A DNA stretch of 9,141 nt from Caldifarciminota bacterium (lineage in GTDB: Bacteria > Hydrothermota > Tepidihabitantia > Tepidihabitantales > Tepidihabitantaceae), in the NCBI GenBank assembly GCA_016935295.1, contig JAFGRF010000379.1:1-9141 (forward strand), read 5' to 3'. This document shows positions 4,928 to 9,141 of this stretch, piece after piece. Below the pieces are notes generated by a model. The model made no database searches. It worked only from the letters and a program-made list of their open reading frames with translations, and was not told the DNA's origin. A program made the position numbers and the translations under genes. Position 1 is the first letter of the stretch; each line of letters starts with the position of its first letter.

Positions 4928-6031
4928 CTATTCAGCGGCAGGAACTGCATCACTCCGTCTGCCGATTCGGGTTACCAATCTGCAGACGCACCCCATCCCG
5001 CCGGGCGGCCCAAGCTCCTCCGCCACGCGCCTGAGCGCAACGACCTGCTGCCTCCGCTCCTCCGAATCCCGCGCAAGCGGCGCCAACAGCCCGGCCAGCT
5101 CTTCGGGTCCGGGTTCCAGCAGCTCCGGCACGGCTCTCCTCCCGGCCAGGATGTTCGGCAGAGCGAAGTTCGGAGTCCGCACCACAAGTCGCGCGAGAGT
5201 CCGTGTCAGCACCGGCAGGTGATAGCAGACGACCATCGGCACGGCCAGGAGCGCCAGCTCTGCAGTCACCGTTCCGGACACAGCGCAGGCACACTCGGCA
5301 TGTCTCATCACCTCATACCGATCCTGGCTGACTACCGACAAACCTCTGACTGTGGACACTCGACCATTGACTATGGACTCAGGACCTGTCACCACCATGA
5401 CTGCGCGGACATCCGGTGCGAGCTTCTGCAGTCGCTCGTATGTAGCCTCAAACAATGGAATGTGGTATGCCGTCTCTGCCGGCCTGGAACCGGGCAGGAA
5501 CACGATATACCGGTCGTCCTGACTCAAACCCAGCGTCTCCAGAACCTGTCTCCGGCTCAGCCGAGACTTCACACCGTCGAGCATCGGATAGCCGAAGTAG
5601 CCTGCATCGACGCCGGCACGGCGCAGCAGTTCTTCCTCGAACCGAAAGAGACAGACTACTTTGTCGGCCGCCTGTCTCAATCTGCGCTTGCGCCATCCTC
5701 CCCACGCCCAGACCTGGGGCGGCCCGAGGTAGAGCACAGACAATCCGTGTCTGCGCAGACGCCTGCCCAAAGGCAGGTGCAGCCCGGAGAATGACACGAG
5801 CACGACCACGTCGGGATCGAGACGCACGACGGACTCCTCGGCTCGAGCGAGCACCGTACGCATCCGCGCCCCGGAACGGAGACCCTCGGCAAATCCGAAC
5901 ACCGGCCCGAGTTCGGCCGTCTCCGCAAGGTCGACGACCTCGCAGCCAGGTTCGACCCGTGCCATCTCCTCCTGGAAAAGCTCGAGGATGACGCGACCTG
6001 ACGCCTCGCCGGCCGACACCACGACTCTCAC
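4928..6031 (-). CDS. lpxB: Lipid-A-disaccharide synthase-like glycosyltransferase (GT19)
   Basis: LpxB condenses UDP-2,3-diacylglucosamine with lipid X to form the lipid A disaccharide at the inner membrane. The product (367 aa from GTG) has SAGEASG (6-12), PQVWAWG (105-111), FLPGSR (178-183), SGT (252-254), VPMVVCY (264-270) and LPNILAGR (291-298), all GT19 landmarks. I chose the GTG at 6031 over the longer frame to 6205 because it gives MRVVVSAGEASG, the family's normal start, and lies 7 nt behind a promoter. The amino half is diverged: GEASGD reads GEASGR, the IDxPDFN segment reads VSFSGLHL (79-86), and the usual GPxM region is shortened. Residues about 215-228 are encoded by a heptamer repeat. 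It may be a true LpxB or a relative with another acceptor. Confidence 0.85.
   Translation of the reverse strand: MRVVVSAGEASGRVILELFQEEMARVEPGCEVVDLAETAELGPVFGFAEGLRSGARMRTVLARAEESVVRLDPDVVVLVSFSGLHLPLGRRLRRHGLSVLYLGPPQVWAWGGWRKRRLRQAADKVVCLFRFEEELLRRAGVDAGYFGYPMLDGVKSRLSRRQVLETLGLSQDDRYIVFLPGSRPAETAYHIPLFEATYERLQKLAPDVRAVMVVTGPESIVNGRVSTVRGLSVVSQDRYEVMRHAECACAVSGTVTAELALLAVPMVVCYHLPVLTRTLARLVVRTPNFALPNILAGRRAVPELLEPGPEELAGLLAPLARDSEERRQQVVALRRVAEELGPPGGMGCVCRLVTRIGRRSDAVPAAE
5330..5389 (+). repeat. Heptamer repeat (GACnnnn) inside the lpxB reading frame
   Basis: Six consecutive 7-bp units, each starting with GAC, run from 5348 to 5389 (for example GACTGTG, GACTATG, GACTCAG). Two more (GACTACC, GACAAAC) lie at 5330-5343, separated by 4 bp. 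On the minus strand this encodes residues about 215-228 of the LpxB-like protein, in a region between the LPGSR and SGT motifs. Its style matches the intergenic tracts rather than coding DNA. Confidence 0.7.
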
Positions 6032-6038
6032 ATCCGCA

Positions 6039-6066
6039 AGCCTACACGCCCCTCCGCCCCGGTCAA
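6039..6066 (-). promoter_or_regulatory. lpxB: Promoter of lpxB, near-leaderless
   Basis: TTGACC (6061-6066) and TAGGCT (6039-6044) are 16 bp apart on the minus strand, and the GTG start at 6031 begins 7 nt after the -10. Transcription would start at or next to the start codon. This supports the choice of 6031 and makes the longer frame untranslated DNA. Confidence 0.7.
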
Positions 6067-6102
6067 CGTCACCGGAGACCAGACGGAGTTTCGGCGGCGA
6101 GT

Positions 6103-6130
6103 TTGACTCTCGAGAACTGGCGCCTAACAT
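6103..6130 (+). promoter_or_regulatory. Promoter of the glycosyltransferase remnant
   Basis: TTGACT (6103-6108) and TAACAT (6125-6130) are 16 bp apart on the plus strand. A GTG at 6138 begins 7 nt beyond the -10, exactly as at lpxB, while the ATG at 6129 overlaps the -10 box. The two divergent promoters have their -35 boxes 36 bp apart and could share regulation. Confidence 0.65.
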
Positions 6131-6137
6131 GACGGCA

Positions 6138-6353
6138 GTGACCCGTGGGCCTGTCTCGTTTCTCGTCCTTGTCCTCGTGTTCGCAGCCGTGCTGGTGCTG
6201 ACCAACCCGCTCGGCGACTTCCCGCTGAATGACGACTGGTCATACGGTCAAGCAGTCCAGAGTCTCGCGCAAAACCGCCCGGCTGACACCATTTGCTCAT
6301 TCGCCTCCTCCGCTCTCTTGACTTCGCAAGGAGAGAATTGTAAGCTGGCTTAG
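6138..6353 (+). pseudogene. Truncated amino terminus of a GT39/ArnT-like membrane glycosyltransferase
   Basis: The frame begins TRGPVSFLVLVLVFAAVLVL, a transmembrane helix, and continues LTNPLGDFPLNDDWSYGQAVQSLAQN. The FPLNDDWSY segment with its acidic pair just after helix 1 is typical of polyprenol-phosphate-dependent glycosyltransferases of the GT39/PMT/ArnT type, whose first extracytoplasmic loop bears the catalytic acid. Such proteins are hundreds of residues long with many helices. Here the similarity stops near residue 46 (about 6278) and the frame ends at a TAG at 6353 after unrelated residues. The remainder appears deleted and the start joined to the promoter region of the agmatinase gene. 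The GTG at 6138 is preferred over the ATG at 6129 from promoter spacing. Possibly a short peptide is still made. Confidence 0.65.
6318..6346 (+). promoter_or_regulatory. speB: Promoter of the agmatinase gene, near-leaderless
   Basis: TTGACT (6318-6323) and TAAGCT (6341-6346) are 17 bp apart. The ATG at 6359 begins 12 nt after the -10, so the leader would be a few bases. An AAGGAG at 6328-6333 lies inside the spacer, too far from the ATG to act as its ribosome-binding site. Confidence 0.65.
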
Positions 6354-6358
6354 AGCGC

Positions 6359-7189
6359 ATGGCGTTCTATTATGCGACGGCGGGCGCTTCCGACGCACGG
6401 ATTGTTGTCGTCGGGATGCCGTTTGACCGGACAAGCTCATTCATTCCGGGCGCCCGGTTCGGCCCGGATATCATACGGATTGCCGCGGATAACATCGAGT
6501 CGTTCAGCCCCTACCAGAAACGTGACGTATCTGCAGTCGGAGTCCGCGACGCCGGCAATGTCGAGTTCACCTTCGCAACCGCGAATGCTCCGCTGGAGTT
6601 GATTGCGGCCACTACCGCAGGAAACCTGGCCCGCGGCGTGAAGCAGCTCGCGCTCGGCGGTGAGCACACCATTACCCCGCCTGTCGTCGCGGAACTGACC
6701 AAGAAGCTCCCCGACCTGTGCGTCGTCCAGTACGACGCCCACTCCGACCTGCGCCAGGAATTCCTGGGTGAGCGGGTCTGCCACGCCACCGCGATGGCGC
6801 GCGTGCTCGACTTCATCCCCCGCGACAGGCTGTTCCAGCTTGGCATCCGGTCCTTCTCTCGGGCCGAAGAGATGTCGGAGCCGAACGTGTTCCCGTTCGA
6901 CGTGCTTGACCCGGTCAAGCAGGTGCGAGCCGCCATCGGCGACCGCCCGGTCTACCTGACCCTCGACATCGACGTGCTCGACCCGGGCGCGATGCCGGAC
7001 GTGCAGACGCCCGAACCGGGAGGGTGCTCCTTCCGTGACCTTGCGCTGTCGCTTGCCGGCCTCGCCGGGCTGAAGGTAGTCGGATGCGACCTGGTCGAAG
7101 TCTGCCCGAGGACGCTGCAGCCCTCTGCCGGGGCCGCTGCCGCAGCAGAGCTGGTAAGGGAGCTCTGCCTCTTGCTGGTCAACGTATGA
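6359..7189 (+). CDS. speB: Agmatinase-family ureohydrolase
   Basis: Ureohydrolases of the agmatinase/arginase family use two Mn ions to hydrolyse a guanidino group, here most likely agmatine to putrescine and urea in polyamine synthesis. The 276-residue product keeps the metal ligands: GGEH (100-103), DAHSD (126-130), HAT (142-144), LDIDVLDP (202-209) and E247. PGARFGPDIIR (30-40) and TPEPGG (217-222) are further family marks. Length is slightly below the usual 290-310. Related activities such as guanidinobutyrase or another amidinohydrolase cannot be excluded, because substrate loops are not diagnostic by eye. The ATG at 6359 follows a promoter directly. No other polyamine gene is nearby; the next gene downstream encodes the eight-cysteine protein and may be co-transcribed. 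Confidence 0.9.
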   Translation: MAFYYATAGASDARIVVVGMPFDRTSSFIPGARFGPDIIRIAADNIESFSPYQKRDVSAVGVRDAGNVEFTFATANAPLELIAATTAGNLARGVKQLALGGEHTITPPVVAELTKKLPDLCVVQYDAHSDLRQEFLGERVCHATAMARVLDFIPRDRLFQLGIRSFSRAEEMSEPNVFPFDVLDPVKQVRAAIGDRPVYLTLDIDVLDPGAMPDVQTPEPGGCSFRDLALSLAGLAGLKVVGCDLVEVCPRTLQPSAGAAAAAELVRELCLLLVNV

Positions 7190-7282
7190 CCGCTGTTCCC
7201 AATGAACCGGGGACTCCCGCGCCGCGAAGTCACTCATACATCGCCGGCGCGCTGTCGCCTGTTTTCCGCAGAACAACCTGCC

Positions 7283-7290
7283 AAGGAGGT
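7283..7290 (+). promoter_or_regulatory. Perfect Shine-Dalgarno of the small cysteine-rich gene
   Basis: AAGGAGGT ends 8 nt before the ATG at 7299, optimal in both sequence and spacing. It is the only full-strength ribosome-binding site seen in this window, and it fixes the start of the 54-residue gene. Confidence 0.85.
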
Positions 7291-7298
7291 AACCGACC

Positions 7299-7463
7299 AT
7301 GTGTTGCCGTGCTTGCTCTGGCTACGAGCAATGCCGAGCCAAGGGCAAACTGTCCGAAGACTGCTGTCCCCAGTGCCGCTACTACGATTCGTGCATGGAA
7401 GACCCGACCGAGGAGAAGCCCAAGCATAAGGCCACGCCCTATCACCGGGCATTCCGGCCCTAG
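7299..7463 (+). CDS. Small protein with duplicated CC-x2-C-x5-C motif (54 aa)
   Basis: The frame runs from ATG 7299 to TAG 7463 behind a perfect AAGGAGGT. The product has eight cysteines, at 2, 3, 6, 12 and at 22, 23, 26, 32. Both groups have exactly the spacing CC-x2-C-x5-C, with an aromatic residue between the last two cysteines (SGYEQ versus RYYDS). A charged tail (about 35-54, rich in E, K, P, H) follows. This is an internal duplication of a metal-binding-like knuckle; two Zn sites or two Fe-S clusters are conceivable. No signal peptide, so probably cytoplasmic. I know of no named family for it. It lies 109 bp beyond the agmatinase gene, on the same strand, and converges on the propeller gene with 28 bp between the stops. 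Confidence 0.8.
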   Translation: MCCRACSGYEQCRAKGKLSEDCCPQCRYYDSCMEDPTEEKPKHKATPYHRAFRP

Positions 7464-7491
7464 CTCCCGCCAGTCAGCCTGAGGTCCAGTT

Positions 7492-9141
7492 CTAGCGGCC
7501 GACCACCGCGACGCGCTCGACGCGAACGCCGCGCGGCGTCCTCACGACGAGAAGATACAGGCCGCTGGCCTGGTCCCGCGGCCGCCACACGGCCTGGTGG
7601 CGCGCGTGCTCGACCTGCAACTCCGCCACCGGACGCCCGGCCAGCGTCGTCACCACGACGTCTGTCGCATCATACGGAAGCGAGTCAATCACTACGCCGC
7701 TGTGCACGCCCAGGACGCACGGATTGGGGTAGACCCGAATGTGCTCGGCCGTGCTCTCCGGCTCCACTGCGTAGTCGTAGACCGAGAGGCCGCGCTGCGT
7801 GCCGATGAGCCCCAGACCGAGCTCCTCGCTCAGGGTCAAAGCCGAATAGAACCTGACGATTCCCAGCGGGTTGGCGATCAGGCCGCTGTTTTGAGGCGTG
7901 AAGCTGGTCCAGGTGCGGGCAACCTGGTCGTAGATCGAAAGCCCTGCTTCGGTCAGCAGCCACACTCGGTCAGAAGCATCGACCCGGACCCGGAAAACGT
8001 TGTTTGAAGCTATGCCGCTGTTCCCGCTCGTGAACACCTGGAAAGAGAAGCCGTCCCAGACGGCTGCGCCCGACGACGTTGCGGCCCATACGTGATCCTC
8101 GCCATCGACGGCCACTGACCTGACTTCGGCGGACGGCAGTCCGCCGACCAGGATCGTGTCAAGGTCGTCGGACCGGTCACTCAGGGTTCCGGCGTAGTCG
8201 ATCATGACGAGGCCCTGCAGCAGGCCCAGCCAGACCCGGCCGCGCGAGTCGAAGGCGAACTCGTACAGCCCGCCCGGCGGCGCCGACAGACCCGGCACCT
8301 CGAAAACGGTCTGCTGCAGCAGTGAGTCAACCGCGACGACCGCGGCGCCGCCGTTGAATACCCACTTGGTGTCATGCTTATCCAAGCCGAAGGCATCGAT
8401 GATATTCCAACTCGACGATTGACCCCACTGCACGGTCTGCCACGACCAGTCGGCCGGATTGAAACCGGCCAGGCCCCCATCGCCGGCGAAGTGTGCGAAC
8501 CAGACCCGGCCCTTGGAGTCCACCCTCACCTGAAACGGACGCGGCAGCACGCTCCAGATGAGCGAAACCACTCCGGCCGAGTCGATAACCGAGACCGGGT
8601 TGTCGGTGTGACATATATATGTACGCCCCATCGTATCAACCGCGCAGTCGGAGACGAACGCCGACCAGATGCAGTTGTTGTAGTAGGAACTCCAGGACTG
8701 GCCCGAGGCTGCATAGCGCAGGCCTGAGCCGGAAAGCTCATTGCCCCCGCACCCGACCCACAGGGCATCGGCAAAGTGCAGCGCCCGCGTATCATCGTTG
8801 AGGATGACCGAGAACCGCGTGGAGTCGGCACCGTCTCCTTCATAGAGCCCGATCTTCGTCGCAAGGTAGATCCGCGGTCCGGACACCACGAGCTTGAAGA
8901 CCTCGGTCGGCTCGTTGAAGGCGACGACCGGTCGAAAACCGGCGCTCTCACCTATCGCCAGGCCGGCCTCGCTGGCAACCAGCAGGCTGTCGTGCCACTC
9001 CGCGACTGCCCGCACCGAATCACCGAACGGACTTCGATACGGAGTCCAGGTCTGGAAGTCCCGGTCGACGGCAGTGACACCGCGGTTGGTGCCGACCCAG
9101 TACCGGTCAAACGCACCCACGCAGAGTATCTGGTCGCTCAG
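7492..9141 (-). CDS. Secreted beta-propeller protein with C-terminal sorting domain (5' end missing)
   Basis: The frame is open to the right edge, so the amino terminus is missing; the first possible start in the window (GTG at 9120) is inside a propeller repeat and is not the true start. The 549 visible residues contain repeats of the two-component-regulator-propeller type, such as RYWVGTNRGVTAVD, GRVWLGLLQGLVMID, DHVWAATSSGAAVWDG and DRVWLLTEAGLSIYD, roughly every 40-70 residues. The last 80 or so residues begin VYPNPC, continue VVVTTLAGRPVAEL and SGLYLLVVRTPRG and end in VERVAVVGR. This is the pattern of type-A sorting domains that direct proteins through type IX secretion. It is likely exported to the surface; its ligand or role is unknown. 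It converges on the small cysteine-rich gene. Confidence 0.85.
   Translation of the reverse strand: MSDQILCVGAFDRYWVGTNRGVTAVDRDFQTWTPYRSPFGDSVRAVAEWHDSLLVASEAGLAIGESAGFRPVVAFNEPTEVFKLVVSGPRIYLATKIGLYEGDGADSTRFSVILNDDTRALHFADALWVGCGGNELSGSGLRYAASGQSWSSYYNNCIWSAFVSDCAVDTMGRTYICHTDNPVSVIDSAGVVSLIWSVLPRPFQVRVDSKGRVWFAHFAGDGGLAGFNPADWSWQTVQWGQSSSWNIIDAFGLDKHDTKWVFNGGAAVVAVDSLLQQTVFEVPGLSAPPGGLYEFAFDSRGRVWLGLLQGLVMIDYAGTLSDRSDDLDTILVGGLPSAEVRSVAVDGEDHVWAATSSGAAVWDGFSFQVFTSGNSGIASNNVFRVRVDASDRVWLLTEAGLSIYDQVARTWTSFTPQNSGLIANPLGIVRFYSALTLSEELGLGLIGTQRGLSVYDYAVEPESTAEHIRVYPNPCVLGVHSGVVIDSLPYDATDVVVTTLAGRPVAELQVEHARHQAVWRPRDQASGLYLLVVRTPRGVRVERVAVVGR

Noticed and set aside
3672..5222. A 516-codon plus-strand frame
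   Set aside because: It is an antisense shadow of the 373-aa gene, the PorV-like start and the lpxB end, with the composition expected from reversed high-GC coding DNA.
6032..6205. Longer start for lpxB at 6205
   Set aside because: The extra 58 residues are low-complexity and unlike the family, and they span the divergent promoters. The GTG at 6031 gives the canonical amino terminus.
7455..7501. Inverted repeat containing both stop codons of the convergent genes (CGGCCCTAG / CTAGCGGCCG)
   Set aside because: The stem has a bulge, the loop is 28 nt and there is no U-tract. It is too weak to call a bidirectional terminator.

Overview
The window is GC-rich bacterial chromosome with five genes on the minus strand (about 828-6031) and three on the plus strand or converging from the right edge. 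Acetyl-CoA carboxylase AccA, a lipid A disaccharide synthase-like protein, a PorV/PorQ-type outer-membrane protein and a secreted beta-propeller protein with a type-A-like C-terminal sorting domain together point to a diderm of the FCB group. An uncultivated lineage such as candidate division WOR-3 would fit, but that is inference from gene content and style, not a phylogenetic result.

Layout. Positions 1-347 hold no convincing protein gene but contain dense nested inverted repeats (a candidate structured RNA, 105-334) and two good minus-strand promoter matches. Positions 435-827 are non-coding, with an orphan plus-strand promoter, a heptamer repeat tract and copies of a dispersed repeat. Then, on the minus strand, come era (828-1745), accA (1831-2772), a PorV/PorQ-like gene (2860-3741), an unrecognised barrel-sandwich/KOW-like gene (3744-4865) and lpxB-like (4928-6031). 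Read 5' to 3' the order is lpxB, unknown, porV-like, accA, era. On the plus strand, divergent from lpxB, is a truncated membrane glycosyltransferase remnant (about 6138-6353), then an agmatinase-family gene (6359-7189) and a 54-residue protein with eight cysteines (7299-7463). A minus-strand propeller gene (7492-9141) converges on them and runs off the right edge.

The genes are mostly household and envelope functions: fatty-acid initiation (AccA), ribosome assembly (Era), lipid A-type glycosylation (LpxB-like), outer membrane and type IX secretion-like export (PorV-like plus sorting-domain protein), and polyamine metabolism (agmatinase). No CRISPR array, tRNA, rRNA, transposase or phage gene is visible.

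Three things stand out. (1) A recurrent promoter architecture, TTGAC[T/C/G], 16 bp (once 17), TAnnnT, with the start codon only 7-12 nt beyond the -10 at four genes, implies near-leaderless mRNAs. (2) Short tandem repeats of period 6, 7 and 8 bp fill several gaps, one covers the era start codon and one lies inside the lpxB reading frame. (3) The small gene at 7299-7463, preceded by the one perfect Shine-Dalgarno in the window, encodes a duplicated CC-x2-C-x5-C motif.
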